A stretch of 64,000 nt of DNA, from contig NC_088775.1 of the NCBI RefSeq assembly GCF_954871325.1, positions 38,417,561-38,481,560 of the forward strand. Reading direction: 5' to 3'. This DNA comes from Gordionus sp. m RMFG-2023. Its lineage: Eukaryota > Nematomorpha > Gordioida > Chordodea > Parachordodidae. The position numbers and the translations under genes were made by a program. Under the pieces are notes generated by a model. It saw nothing but the letters and a program-made list of their open reading frames with translations, was not told where the DNA came from and did not search any database. Below, piece by piece: positions 22,577 to 35,020 of the stretch (position 1 is the first letter of the stretch; each line of letters opens with the position of its first letter).

Positions 22577-23525
22577 GGATCAGGGATATGAACCGAAACA
22601 AATATCAGTTGATTTGATAAAAATAACGGTTCAGGTTTGATTCTTAAAAAACAATAATATTGGTTTGATTCGAACCTCTAAAAAACGGTTTGAAATCTTT
22701 TGCACACAAACTTATCTCATAATTATACACAGAGAAGCAGATTTTTTTTATTTCATTAAAAAACGCAAACTTTTATTTTATGATATAAAATACGATTTAA
22801 TAAATAGAAGTCTTTTCTGCGCATTTCACCTGAATAATATTTTAAATTCACCATCCATTGTTTTAAATAAACCTTCCCGCACACCTGCCTTAAGTTTAAA
22901 ATCTTTTACCCTGCCCACTTATTACAGATTAGATGTCTGCATTGGGCGGGCATAAAAATTTTAGAAACGGGCAGGCGGGCGGGTTAAAAAAATTTTTAAA
23001 CATGGGTTGGCGGGTTAAAAAAATATAAAATCATTTAAGTAAATATTAATACAAAATTGTTCTTATGTGTTTTTTTGAATATTAAAAATTAAAATGTCCT
23101 TTTTCCTTAAAATAAATAAACTTTCTTGTATACTTAAAACTACATTGGTGGAAACGACAAGAAAGAGATTTGTCAAAGCTATTAAGATTAGCAAGAAATT
23201 TATTGGCAGTTCCTGCAATAGTTCTTCTTCTGAACCATTGCTGGAAGGTTTTAGAACAAAGAAGAACGTGTTTGAATCCAGGAAATGTCTATTCATTATT
23301 ATTTTTGCAAATATTTATATTTTTTTCATAATATATTTGATTAAATAAACTATCCATAATTTAAATTGAATATTTTTTTATGCTTAAGGCTGCGTCCAAA
23401 ATGTTTTGAAAAAATTTTAAAATTTTCGCAAACAAAACACTTTGGACACATTTAAGTTTTAAAAAAATTAAAATATTCAAAATGCTTGATATGGTTCAAT
23501 TATTTATTAAAAGATATGTAAATTT

Positions 23526-25091
23526 CAGAGTTGTTAAAGTAGCGCGTTAACTTTTGGTAGCTATAGCTAATAGCGGCTACTTTTTTTGTAATTATTTAAT
23601 TTTTTAGTGCGTTACTTTTTTTGAAAGTAGCTAAGTAGCCGCTACTTCGCTACTTTTAAAAAATATAATGAAGGTAAGTATAAATATGAAAATTTAAATA
23701 TAATATCATAATTAATTATAATATTTATTATTTAATTTTGAAATTAAAATATAATTTCAATTTGTAATTTATATTTTCATTTGTATTATAAACCGAAATC
23801 ACGTGTTAATAATTTAAAATGTCATCGCCTATGGATATCCAAATCGTTGAAAGTGATTCAGACAATGATATTAATGAAATAGAAGATACCAAGGGATGAA
23901 AATGTTGTTAATAGCTATAATACAAATTTCCCATTCCCTAGATTTGAAAATTTTTTAAAATAAATATATAACCAAAACTGGTTTCAAATTTATTTGTTTA
24001 AAATGTAAAAAAAAATATTTCCCCAAATCAATCCAGTAGCTATAACCTCAAGAAACACCTAAAGGTAAATTGTCATTTTTATAATAATAATTATTTTATA
24101 AGACTGTTCATGAGTTTTAAGGTAATGGAGAAACATCTAAATAATTTTGGTATAGGCGACTCTACATCCAAAAAGACTAATTCAATTCAAACCAAATTAA
24201 TTAATAATGCAAATGACAATATTTCTCAGAAATTGGCTGAAAAAGTTATTGTTAATTTTATAATTTATACAGTTCAGCCAATGTCCTTAGTTGATAATCC
24301 ATCATTTACCATGATGATTAAAACTCTATCCCCCTGGTACAACAATTTTATGCCGCCAGACATTAATGAATAAAATAGCAGATAACTTTAAAATGATGAA
24401 AGATGCTCTAATAGTAGAGTTATCACACATAACAGAAGGTAAAAACTTATTTATATTTATAAATTGATCGGATTAAATATTTTTGAGCTTATTTGGGAAT
24501 CACAGGCCATTGACTAGACCCTAAAACTTTAAAAAGAAGATCTGTGGCATTAGCCCTCAAAATGATTAAGATGCCAGACATACGATGTACTTGCAAATAA
24601 AATTATTGATAATCTATCTTATATTAAAAATATGTATATAAGATTAAATACGCCCTTACCCTCAAGTGCTAGTGTCGAGAGATTATTTAATAAGGCAAAA
24701 CTTATACTTTCTGATCGTCGCTCTAGACTTGGGGATGATAATATTGAAATGATTTTATTATTAAAATGCAACAAATTACCATAAATATTTATTTTTATTA
24801 CATAAATTTTTTTATAATCAAAACTAACTATATTTTAATATTTATAAATGTTGATTTTTATATATTTACTATACAATAACATTATAAGCAAAAAATAAAA
24901 AATTTGTTTGTAAATTTTTTTTATAAAAAGTAGCTAAATACTTTTAAAAAATAGTAGCTAATAGCGAGCTACTTTTAAAAAATAGTAGCTAATAGCGAGC
25001 TACTTTTAAAAAATAGTAGCTAATAGCGAGCTACTTTTTTTGACAAATAGCGATAGCGCGCTACTTTTAAAAGTAGCGTTTAACAACTCTG
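23526..25091 (+). mobile_element. Nested hAT element with AGTAGC subterminal repeats
   Basis: The termini are CAGAGTTGTTAAAGTAGCG and the inverse AGTAGCGTTTAACAACTCTG. The flanks GTAAATTT (23518-23525) and GTAAATAT (25092-25099) match at 7 of 8. The right end carries three copies of a 29-base unit with AGTAGCTAATAGCGAGCTAC (24945-25040). It carries only scraps of transposase, so it cannot move by itself. Confidence 0.9.
24110..24784 (+). pseudogene. hAT transposase remains of the 23526 element
   Basis: Two readable pieces. 24110-24373 has VIVNFIIYTVQPMSLVDNPS and FTMMIKTLSPWY, the usual stretch after the BED finger (F.....QPFS.V....F...I..L.P.Y). 24632-24784 has NTPLPSSASVERLFNKAKLI, LSDRRSRLGDDNIEMILLLK and CNKLP then stop, the hAT C-terminal dimerisation domain. 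The catalytic middle between them is missing. About 250 bases upstream, at 23819, a start reading MSSPMDIQIVESDSDNDINE could be the original N-terminus. Confidence 0.8.
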
Positions 25092-26928
25092 GTAAATATT
25101 TTATTTAATATTACCTTTCAGTTATTAAATTTTGTATGAACCATTATTTGATAATGGTTATTTAAAAATACTTAATAAATGTAAATAATTGTATCAATAT
25201 TTAATAAACAGTTGGAAAACCAATAATAAATTTTATTTTGAACGATAATTTTTCCATAAAATATATATAAATTATTATATTTGAGTCATATAATAAAATT
25301 GTAATAGAAATAATATAATATCTTTTAAAAGTAGAAATAGAAATGTTTTTATTAATAACTAGGGTTTTCATTTTCTTTGTTGGCATTATCTTGATCTAGC
25401 TATTATTCAATAATAAATATCAAATAATAGTAATATAATGTACAGAAATTATAGTATCATTAAAAGAATCAATAGACATATTTTGCCCAATATATATAAT
25501 TAAGTGCGTTAGCAGTGGCCCCTACACTTTCTAAGCGAATGAAGCAGAATACCCCCATGAAAAGTACCCCACCCCCACCCCCTCGAAAAATCATAATTAT
25601 TTTATGACACCCATAAATTTCAAAAATAATTTTTGTTGCATCAATTTTTAATATATAATATAAATGCAAAAAATTTATACTTTATAAATATTATTTTTAA
25701 ATTAATAATTTAGATAAATTAGGGAAAGAGAAAGCGGAAGAATTTATAATTTCATCAATATTTAATTGTTTAAATAAATTTTTTTCCATTGATAATATGG
25801 TTAAATTATTGAGAAATGAATCTTTCATGGTACTACGAAGTCTTGTTTTAATTAATTTAATTTTACTCATGACTCTTTCAGCCGTACATGAGGTTGTAGG
25901 AATGATTAATAAATATTTATATAAAATTCTTAAATTAGAGAAAGCTGAAAAATTTTAAAGTGGACGATAAGGTAAAATAAATGAATAGTTTTTCCAATCT
26001 GAATCGTAAGTCCTTGAATTATCATCATCAGAAGAAGAAGCTAAATAATGTATTGGTAAAAATATTTTAATTAAATAAATTTACAATTCTCAGAATCTGA
26101 CAAATTTTTAGATTCTTGAACCTCTATGTCATGAGTAATAATTACATTCCCCATTTTGGCCATCTTATAAATATTTCTAAACTTAAACATTTCTTTGAAA
26201 ATTCGACTTGAATTTAGATTGTAAAATTGACAGATATCCTAAATATCTTCTTTAATAATTGATTTTTCTGACATTCCCTTTGGCATAAAAAATGATGTTT
26301 GATGTAAAAATTTCATCGAATCATCATTAAATCTTTCGTTAAACTGCATAAGAATTAAATCGAGTGCAGCATAAAACACACCTATTTTAAAGCTAAAAAA
26401 AAATTTCTATATTTAATGATGAAAGTATATACCTCTCCTTTTTGGATTGTAATGTTTGAAGTTTAGAACTTTCAAAATCAAAAGGTAGATCTCTCTCCTT
26501 CATAAAATCTTGTACCTTTAAAAAAACATCCAAAAATTCAGTGTTATTATTTATTAGATTAAAAAATAATTAAGACAATAATTTATATTATACTTCTCAA
26601 ATTAATCAAGCAATTTTTTGCCAATTGAATTTGATTTATTGCAAACCCTATATCCTTCGAAATGGTTTGCAATTTTGTACAAGCCAAACTTGTTATCAAC
26701 AATATTTTATCCAAAACATTAAGTGATAAGATAAAATCAAATTTTTCTATTCTAAAGACTATAGAACTAGCTATAGTGGAAGTCGCAAATCTTCAGAATC
26801 CTTTAAATTTGTTAAAGCTGCCTTCAAGGCATCATAAAGTAGAAAAAAATTAGCAATAGCTTTATATGACGATAGCCAGCTTCTAAATAAAAAACATTTT
26901 AAATATAAATAAATAAGGTACTATTACC

Positions 26929-28259
26929 TAGTGATGTTAAGGTAAACTAGTTTCATTTTGGCTAAAAAATAACTGTAACTAGTTATATTTTTAAAATTGT
27001 AACTAGTTATAATTTTTGAAATGTAACTGCCAAAAGTAACTAGTTACTTTTAAAGATATATTCATATAATTAATTTTATTTTTAATATGTTGTGATAAAT
27101 TAATTTTAAATTAAATTTATTTTTTAAATTAAATTTATTAATTTAAAATTTTGAGAAAATGTCTGATTGTTATAATTTCCCCTTCAAATTGATTTTCTTT
27201 ACTTAAATTGTTACATTCCTGCTGGGCTTCATAATTTTGTAAGCAAAAAGTAATTTACTAAATTTTAATATTATATTTATTTACAAATGTAGCACAATAT
27301 ATTTTTTTCCGTCAAGTAACAAGCATTGAAACTTAAATATCATACGTAATAAAAAAAATTTAAAATTTAGTATAAGGAAAAACAAAGACAGATTATTTTA
27401 GAATTTAATATTAAATTATTAATCATTACTTACAAGAACCAAGTCTAACAAAAATATCATGTTATAGGTTTTATAATCTTTATGATAATGACAACATCAT
27501 TGCTGCAATTCTTCACCCTTTATTTAAAACTGACTTGCCTTGGATTAGGCAAGAAAGGAATAAATCAAAAAAAGGAGGAAATTTTATAATTTAATAAATA
27601 CCTTAATACCTCAAAGTGAATCCCAGACGAATGAATCATGCTCAAAACCAACATCACTTGATGTAGTTGGATTTTTTGACCTAATGCGCCAAAATATTCT
27701 GGATAATGAACTTATAGAAAACTTTATCAAATCTAATAACAACATTTTTTCTTTATATAACGATTTTCCAAAGTTAAAATTACTCTTTATTAAATATAAT
27801 GTTGTTCTAACATCAAGTGCTCCCGTAGAGCGCTTGTTCAGTCTAGGTAAGCTCATTTTTGGAGATAAACGAGCACGTCTCCTAGATAATAACTTTGAAA
27901 TTAATTGTTGTTAAAAGCAAATAAACATTTATTAGATTCTAATTTTTATGAAAAATAAATGTTTTTTTTTCATTGCAAATATATATTTTTATATTCGATG
28001 TAAATATTCAATTTTGCGATATTTTTTTATATAAATAAATTGTATATTATTTTAAATAACTGATTATACTTTGTTTATCCTAATTTTTTTTTATTAAATA
28101 AATGCATTCAATAAATAAATAATGCGCATATGAATGATGTATAAAGTAAGTAACTAGTTACTTTTGAAAATAACTGTAACTAATAACTAGTTACTTTTGT
28201 AAAAATGTAACTAGTAACTGTAACTAGTTATGTTTCAAAAGTAACTTTTAACATCACTA
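26929..28259 (+). mobile_element. Nested hAT element with perfect CTATTACC duplication
   Basis: The termini TAGTGATGTTAA and TTAACATCACTA are perfect 12-base inverses. CTATTACC flanks both sides exactly (26921-26928 and 28260-28267). Both ends are built from repeats of GTAACTAGTTA. It splits the minus-strand transposase of the 22930 element, so it is younger than that element. Confidence 0.95.
27538..27914 (+). pseudogene. hAT transposase C-terminus of the 26929 element
   Basis: 27684-27914 reads [15 protein letters not shown], then [20 protein letters not shown] and [14 protein letters not shown], a typical hAT C-terminal dimerisation domain. Just upstream (about 27538) [10 protein letters not shown] fits the segment before it. 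The rest of the transposase is absent. Confidence 0.8.
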
Positions 28260-28829
28260 CTATTACCGTACCTAATGGTATTCTTGATGCGTAGAAATCG
28301 TTGCGATTTTTTCAGATCATTACACTGACATTTTTTGAGTACCTCATATCTTTTTACCCCATTAAAATAGATATAAATCTCATCTAGTATTCCTAGAACA
28401 TTTCGAAGTTCTTTAATTGATTGGCATAATTGAACAATGATTAAATTTAATCAATGACAATAACACCAAATAAAAGCTGCTTTGGCGCCTCTGCTCTAAT
28501 CAAGGCCCACACACCATTGATTCTTCCACTCATGTTTGAGGCGCCATCATAACTTTACCCAACTAGGAATTCAAGGGGTAAATTCATCGAGCCAAGTTTG
28601 GATATTATATTATGCTTAATATCGAGACCTGTGGTATTTCCCGTACAATATATGTCAATCAGTCTTTCAACAGGCTTCGGCGTCTCATTATTTTCAACAT
28701 ATCTTACTGTCAAAGCTATTGCTTCTGATTTCGAAACATCATATGTGCCATCAACTATGATTGAAAAGCACCTGTTAAATTCAATCTCATTTTGAATTTT
28801 TTTTATAACCATATTTTTCATGGTTTAAT

Positions 28830-29340
28830 GAGAATATTTATGTTATTATATGTTAATAGATTTGCATATGATTTCGTTTTTAATCCCTTATTGTTTTTTC
28901 CCAGTACAGGTTCAGAAACTGCAATGAGTTTAATAAGGCCCATCATATTGCCTTCTTGTAGCCTGCTCCCCCAGAAGGCTTGGTTATGAGATATTAAATA
29001 ACCTAGACATCTTATTAATATTCTTATGATAGAACAGTTATTATCCACACATTCTTTCTGGGGTATTATAAATTGCGATATGGAATTTTTTTGTGTGAAA
29101 TTTTTCATAAACGACCATCATATGTGCCTGTGAAGATTCATGCACAATAATATCACTATTAAATTTTATGATCATTAAAAGAGTCAGATATTATATTTTC
29201 TTCAAACACATTTTAATTGGAAAAATAATTTATGACATGAAATCTCGGAAAGCAACCTAATTTACTAAACATCGATCTAAAATTTCCGTCAATACATATT
29301 AAATTAATAAATAAGTGGGGAGGGGGGGGGGGGTCTTATT
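28830..29340. other. Start region of the 22930 hAT transposase, with poly-G tract
   Basis: Beyond the transposase start the sequence is AT-rich. G runs lie at 29317-29320 and 29322-29333. Confidence 0.4.
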
Positions 29341-30934
29341 ATTACATACATAAACCAGAAATCAATTGGTTATGGATGGATGTAGCAAAACAATAAAAAA
29401 AAAATTTTAAATATTAAAATAAAAATTTTTTTTTAAAATGTACCCCCATTCAAATAATTTTTATTTTTACCAGATTTTGTTGGGTAAAAGAATATAATTT
29501 ATTAAATTTAGACTTTACAGCTAAAAATTTCTTTTTCACTAGATCATAATTCAAGTTGCCTTTTTCCTATTATTTCCTCTCAAATTTTCCTATTTTCTAC
29601 GAATCTCTGAATTTTAAGTCATTTTTGCAGAGGTCCATAAAATTATATTCTGACACTAAATAATATATTAATATAAAAGGCTAAAATCGTTTGGGTTAGT
29701 AAATTTATAAGAATTAACAACATTAAAAATTGTTCTTTAATTTTTTTTTGAATAAATTTTTATTCGAATTTATTTTTTTTATTATTTTTTAAAAAATTTT
29801 TTTTTTTTATAAATATCGAAAAATGAAATTGGACACCTTTACATTAAAAATAGCTTATGTTATTTTTTTCTTCAAATTTATTTTTATGATTTTGGACGCA
29901 ACCTTATATAGCAATTTTCTAAATTATAAAACTTTTTGTAGAGGGTAATAATACTGAAATTTTTTTATTAGATGCTTAAAAAATTGAAAGAATGGCCATA
30001 ATTAAATTTTACAATAGCAGGCTTGGGTTAAATTTTTTTTTTAAATAATGGGTAGGCGAGTAAAAAATTTTAGACTAATGGGCGGGCGGGCGGGTAAGGA
30101 ATTTTAGACGATGGGCGGGCTGTTAAATCTTTTAAAAAACATTATGGCGGGCTTATTGTTCAAAAACCCGTCCAATATAGACCTCTATTACGGATCTCTA
30201 TTGAGCTGTACAGCTAAAATAATAGTCTAACTTCAGTTTAATTATATTTATATAAGAAAAGTGTAAATTTTATTTTTGAAAAATCTCTCTTTACGCTAAT
30301 TTGAATAACCGAGACTGAATAATATTAGATAATTTATATAAATCGGGGAATCTATTATTCTGAATTTGCCAATAGTCTAAGCTATATATTAATCAAATAT
30401 GATATTTCTAATATTTTCTGATAGTTCTAATAGATTTTGTTTATACGATCCTTTTTTTTAAGAATTTTTTTTATTTTAGCAAAATATACTAGTAATAATT
30501 TCACAATATTTTATCAGCATAAAAGCAAATTCGAAGCGGTTCACAAGAATTTTTTCCGGTTCGGTTCAGATTTGGATAAAAAATTATTTAACAGGTTCGA
30601 TAAAAAAATATCGGTTATTACACGTTTAAGGTTTTGTAAAAGTTCGGTTTGAATCCCAGAGTAGATTAGTAAAATTGAATATGATTGAAAGTAGTTCAAT
30701 AAACAATTTATTTGTGTTTAATTATTTATTTAAAATGTTACTATCATCAATAACTATATACCAAACTTATAATATTAAATTACACAACTATAAATTTTTT
30801 TAAAATATTTAATGATGAAGTAAATAAAAAAATCATAATAACAAAAAGACAATATTGAGCTTAAATAATAAAATAGTGTAAAATACAAATTAAATAAAAG
30901 CCAAACCAGCACAATTATTATAAATCCTCTTCCT

Positions 30935-31136
30935 TTAATCATCAGGAGAGATCGAAATGATAAAACAAACATAATTAGCCTTAAGAATCGCTGTTGCGAT
31001 TCTTTGCCTTAAGTAAAAGCCTTCGCGACGTTCTCCAGAATTTTTCCTGATTAAGCGGCCGACGTCTTTAAAAAACTTCTTAACCAAATCACCATATTTG
31101 TTAAAGTGGAGCAGATGATTGGTATGTAGTGTTGTT
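30935..31136 (-). pseudogene. C-terminal fragment of an RT-linked animal repeat protein, copy 1
   Basis: Reading leftward: PIICSTLT near 31130, then KKFFKDVGRLIRKNSGERRE, GFYLRQRIATAILKANYVCF and IISISPDD then stop at 30935. It is clearly the same family as 57464-57889. In animal genomes this domain (RPDG...PW..G..LVWD, ending LAQRIS.AIQRGN) follows a reverse-transcriptase region in LINE-like repeats. That is from memory and could be checked. The fragment is cut off at 31136 by the end of the giant hAT. Confidence 0.7.
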
Positions 31137-31149
31137 AATTAGTCGAGTT

Positions 31150-31400
31150 CTTTCGACTACGACTAATAGTCGTAGTCATGGAAATCGACTAAAAACTTTA
31201 GCGACTAAATTAGTCTATGTCAACTAATTTGGTCGACTAATTTAATCGACTAAAACGACTAATTAGTCGACTAAAACGACTAATATAGTCGACTAAAACG
31301 ACTAATATAGTCGACTAAAACTACTAACATAGTCGAAACGACTAATTTAGTCGACTAAAACATTAATATAGTCGACTAAAACAACTAATTTAGTCGACTA
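31150..31400. repeat. Left TCGACTAA subterminal repeats of the giant
   Basis: More than a dozen copies of CGACTAA/TTAGTCG-type words, mostly in the unit AGTCGACTAAAACGACTAAT. AGTCGACT is a perfect palindrome. Confidence 0.9.
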
Positions 31401-31581
31401 AGTTGATTTTTTTAGTTAGCAGCATATATAGGTAAAGGTAAAAATATATATCTTAAACATATTAAGTTAAAATTTCAGTGAAGATGTACCATAGAAAGGT
31501 GACAATTGTCATAATCGTTATTTTTGAACTTTTTTGAATTTTTTTTAAAGTAAATAGGTAAAAATATATATTGTAAAGATT

Positions 31582-34561
31582 AGACATGTGCGCCGACAGC
31601 ATTTTCGGCGGCGGCGTTTCTTTTTTTAAAATGATCGGCTGGTGGCGGCAAATCGATTTAGACGCCGCCACAAAAATCGGCGGCGGCGCGGCAGCGTCAA
31701 ATATTTTTCTAACTTAAATTTTTTAAAGTAAATTTATAAATTCATTGGAAACACTTTTAAAATAAAATTTATACTTTATTATGTTTATAACTATAATTTA
31801 ATGATTTTATTAAGTTATAATTATCATGAATAAATATTATTTTATTAAGATTTAAAGGACATAATAATGATCTTTTAGAGTTCAGAGTGAGCCCAGCTAT
31901 AGAAAATACACGCTCGCTGGGTGTGCTTGTAGCTGGAACGCACAGGACCTTTCTAGCTAATATTGAAAGTTTAGGACCAATGCTCTTATCTTCCAAAAAT
32001 CTAAGACATCTTTTATCTCCAAATTATAAGGCGAAAATAATGAATAACACTCTTTTTCTAAACTAGTTAAATAGTGTTGTTGTTCCAGGTTATTGTTTTG
32101 AATAGATGAATGCTTCGTAGCCGATGACTTAAGATAATCGAGTTTTGAAGCAACTTCCGTCTTTTTACATTCGTTTAATTCATCCGTGTAAGACCGTAGA
32201 GAGGTAGCGTGTTGACATAAAAATTCAACCGGAGTAATATTTTTTTCCTTTAAATATTCATTTACTATGTTTATTGATTGAAAACGAGGATCCAAAAGTG
32301 CTCCTAACACCTAAGTAAAAAAAATAAAAGAAAGAATAATGTATAAAAAATAATTTATGTATAAATACTACCTGAAGATCGGTTATTGGAAATCTATGAT
32401 CAAATTTAGTAAGCATATTTTGTTTAAGGGATGCTATGGGTGGACTATCATTTTCTTTTACAATTAAATGATTTTTAATTTCACTACGAAATAATAAGGC
32501 TAAATTTATAGTAACTTTTTTTTGGACAGATAAAAATTCAACAGTTTGTTTGAAGGTTTTAAGAAAATTTAAAAGTTCATACACCAAGTCCCAATCGGAG
32601 TTAAATAATTTGAGATCCGGTTTCTCCATTCTATTTAATAGAATATTTATAGGATTTTTGTTATTGCCAGTCACACTTTCCAGCATTATTAAAATACTAT
32701 GCCAACGTGTAGGCACATTTAATTTTAAGGTTTTATGTTTTTTCTCATATGATTTTTGATTTTCACTATCATCATCATACCCCAAACGATCTTCATAAAA
32801 AGGATCATTATCATCCAAATCTAAAATATACGATGTATATGATATCGATTCAAAACATTTTCTATATCGTTTATATTTTCAAAATCCGCTGTTTTGAATC
32901 TTAAGGCAACTATAACTTCTCTAACTTTTTTAATGAGATTTTCAATTTTATTAACTTTTTTTATTCCATCGACTATCACTAGATTATGTAATCCATGCCC
33001 CAAACATAAATGATGGTCATATTCTCCTAGACGAACACTTTTCTTTACATTGGGTCCTGCATCCGTAACCATTTGAATTTTCTTGGACCCTAAATCAAAT
33101 TCATTTTCAACTTTTTCTATTTCGGAAAGAATAGTTTCAGCGGTATGTTTTTGGGTGACATGATGTGTCGCCAATGTATAAAATACAATATTAAAATTAT
33201 TATCTATTTCGTGAAAAGTAAAGGTGATATAATTTCGCCGTCTATATTTGTCTGTCCACATATCAAAAGTTATAGCACAAAATTTAGGACCTACATTAAT
33301 TTGTTGGCATATGTATGCTTTCATTGATAAATAAACATCATCTAATCCACTCCGGCTAAGTGTAGTTCTGTCAGGTAATTCTTTGGCATCTGAAATAATG
33401 CCATATTTCTACATAATAAAAAGTTACTAATAAAATATTATGCCATAAAAAATTCTAAATGTGGGATGTTATAAAATAATTAAATAACTTAACAAATAAA
33501 AATTAAGATTGCCCTATAAAAAATTATAATGATTTTACAAATAACCTTTAGAAAATCTTGCATTCCAGTATTATTTATAGAAGAGAATGGCATTAAATCC
33601 TTGCAACACTTGAGAACATAATTCCTTACCAGAATTCATTTTTTATCTTTTATAGGGTCAGTTGTATCTTTTACAATGGGTTTGAAAAATAACTTTAAAT
33701 TTTGTTTAGATATTTCTTCATTATATGATAAATCATGTTCAAGTAAATGTTTTATTATATTTGATGTGCTGATATTTTTTAAAAAGATTTGATTGGATAA
33801 CTAATTAAAAAATTTACTAATATTTATTAAATAATCAAAAAATTTACTCTGAAAATGAAGAATTATTTTCATCCTCACCATCTTTATCAAGTGCTATTTG
33901 CAAGCATATATTACAAAAGACTTTATCTGTAGCAACACTGGTTCTCATATTATTTGTGTCAGTTTTTAATATTAAGGATCCAAAATGTTTCCATGCAAAA
34001 GAAGGTTTTGCTTTCAAGGATATACTATATTTTGTTACAGGGTATTGCAATGCTGCATCAATTATAATTGTTTTAGTCATGGTATTTTTATATATGTTAT
34101 AATGGCAACAAAATAAAAATCATTAAATAAAATTTCTATTATGATAAAAAATAAATTTTATATAACGAGTTGTAAATTATTTGAATCAAAATAAAAGAAT
34201 AAAATATAGATTTACCTTTTCAAATTTAATGTCCTAATCTTATTTTATCTAGCACGTTGGTCACAAACCTGCCCAAAGTGAGCAAATAAGGATTGTTACA
34301 AATCAAATTTATAGCAAATAATATTTATTAATTTTAAAAAATAAAATTGCATTTTTTAATAATTCAAAAAATATTTAATATTTTTCTTATATTCATAAAT
34401 AATATATAAAATAAATAATAAAAAATATGTATCACGCCGCCACGCCGCCGAATTTTTACATCGGCGGCGGCGTCTTGAGCGCCGACAATTTTTTGGCGTG
34501 CGGCGTCGGCGTGGTCAAAATCATCGGTAGCGGCGCATTTGACCGGCGGCGCACATGTCTA
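31582..34561 (-). mobile_element. Nearly whole nested hAT element, perfect GTAAAGAT duplication
   Basis: The termini TAGACATGTGCGCCG and the inverse CGGCGCACATGTCTA are followed by GC-rich CGGCGGCG words on both inner sides. GTAAAGAT flanks exactly (31574-31581 and 34562-34569), and the target lies inside a left-hand iteron of the giant. 2980 bases with an almost complete minus-strand transposase. Its good preservation marks it as one of the youngest insertions here. Confidence 0.96.
31769..34080 (-). pseudogene. ZBED-type hAT transposase, nearly complete
   Basis: In order, leftward from 34080: BED zinc finger (FAWKHFGSL, VFCNICLQ); about 33324-32821, the catalytic core start FDMWTDKYRRRNYITFTFHE, with VTDAGPNVKKS and LCLGHGLHNLV; about 32818-32370, LKLNVPTRWHSILIMLES; 32310-31990, GALLDPRFQS; and 31996-31769, CVPATSTPSERVFSIAGLTL, NSKRSLL and IIFIHDNYNL (C-terminal dimerisation domain). 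Short introns are plausible near 33840 and 32320. Frame changes near 32820 and 31990, and one stop near 33635, suggest it is recently dead. It resembles ZBED1/hobo-Ac type hATs. Confidence 0.9.
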
Positions 34562-34589
34562 GTAAAGATGTTAAAATAAAATTTCAGTG

Positions 34590-35020
34590 AAGATGTACCA
34601 TAGATAGGTGACAATTGTCATAATCGTTATTTGTGAACTTTTTTGAATTTTTAAAGTAAATAGGTAAAAATATATATTGTAAAGATGTTAAAATAAAATT
34701 TCAGTGAAGATGTACCATAGGAAGGTGACAATTGTCATAATCGTTATTTTGAACTTTTTTGAATTTTTTTAAAGTAAATAGGTAAAAATATATATTGTAA
34801 AGATGTTAAAATAAAATTTCAGTGAAGATGTATTATAGAAAGGTGACAATTGTCATAATCGTTATTTTTGAACTTTTGTCATAATCGTTATTTGTGAATT
34901 TTTTTGAATTTTTTTAAAGTAAATAGGTAAGAATGTATATTGTAATGATGTTAAAATAAAACTTAAATGAATATGTACCATAGAAGAATGATAATTGTCA
35001 TAATGGTTATTTAAAATATT
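34590..35020. repeat. Left iteron array of the giant, about four copies
   Basis: Units of about 120 bases: GAAGATGTACCATAG, TGACAATTGTCATAATCGTTAT, TTTTTGAATTTTT, AAGTAAATAGGTAAAAATATATATTG. A first copy sits at 31470-31580, cut off by the nested hAT. The orientation is opposite to the right array. Confidence 0.92.

Larger units (their letters stand above)
25800..29108 (-). pseudogene. DUF4371/ZMYM1-like hAT transposase, decayed
   Basis: Reading leftward from 29108: an N-terminal stretch; then 28821-28555 with IEFNRCFSIIVDGTYDVSKS, EAIALTVRYV and DIYCTGNTTGLDI, the DUF4371 nuclease region; then SYDGASNMSGRINGVWALI (about 28545-28490). After the hAT inserted at 26929-28259 come SWLSSYKAIANFF (about 26880) and finally the C-terminal dimerisation domain at about 25930-25800 (TSCTAERVMSKIKLIKTRLR). 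Parts in several frames are joined only by homology, with stops and gaps between them, so this copy is dead. It is the founder-type transposase of the 22930-30187 element. Confidence 0.8.
22930..30187 (-). mobile_element. hAT transposon, about 4.3 kb without its nested insertions
   Basis: The termini are TAGATGTCTGCATTGGGCGGG (left) and the inverse CCCGTCCAATATAGACCTCTA (right). Repeated GGGCGGGCGGGT words follow on the inner side of both ends (22945-23030 and 30040-30140). The flanks TTACAGAT (22922-22929) and TTACGGAT (30188-30195) are an 8-base duplication with one change. It contains its own decayed minus-strand transposase (25800-29108) and two younger hATs (23526-25091 and 26929-28259). 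Confidence 0.88.
22580..30660. mobile_element. Possible older element surrounding the 22930 hAT
   Basis: The left end TCAGGGATATGAACCGAAAC (22580) and the right end TTCGGTTTGAATCCCAGA (to 30660) are imperfect inverse copies. Repeated CGGTT(T/C)GA-type words lie inside both ends (22620-22690 and 30530-30655). This suggests an old MITE into which the 22930-30187 hAT jumped. No flanking duplication was found. Confidence 0.4.

Noticed and set aside
23063-23348. Overlapping open frames on both strands (77 and 84 codons)
   Set aside because: They lie in the end region of the 22930 hAT, partly mirror each other, and show no convincing domain, though SRF-like or hAT dimerisation scraps cannot be excluded.
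30974-31000. Stem-loop GAATCGC-TGTT-GCGATTC, as in an RNA gene or terminator
   Set aside because: It falls inside the coding fragment GFYLRQRIATAI (minus) and is explained by codons for RIATAI.
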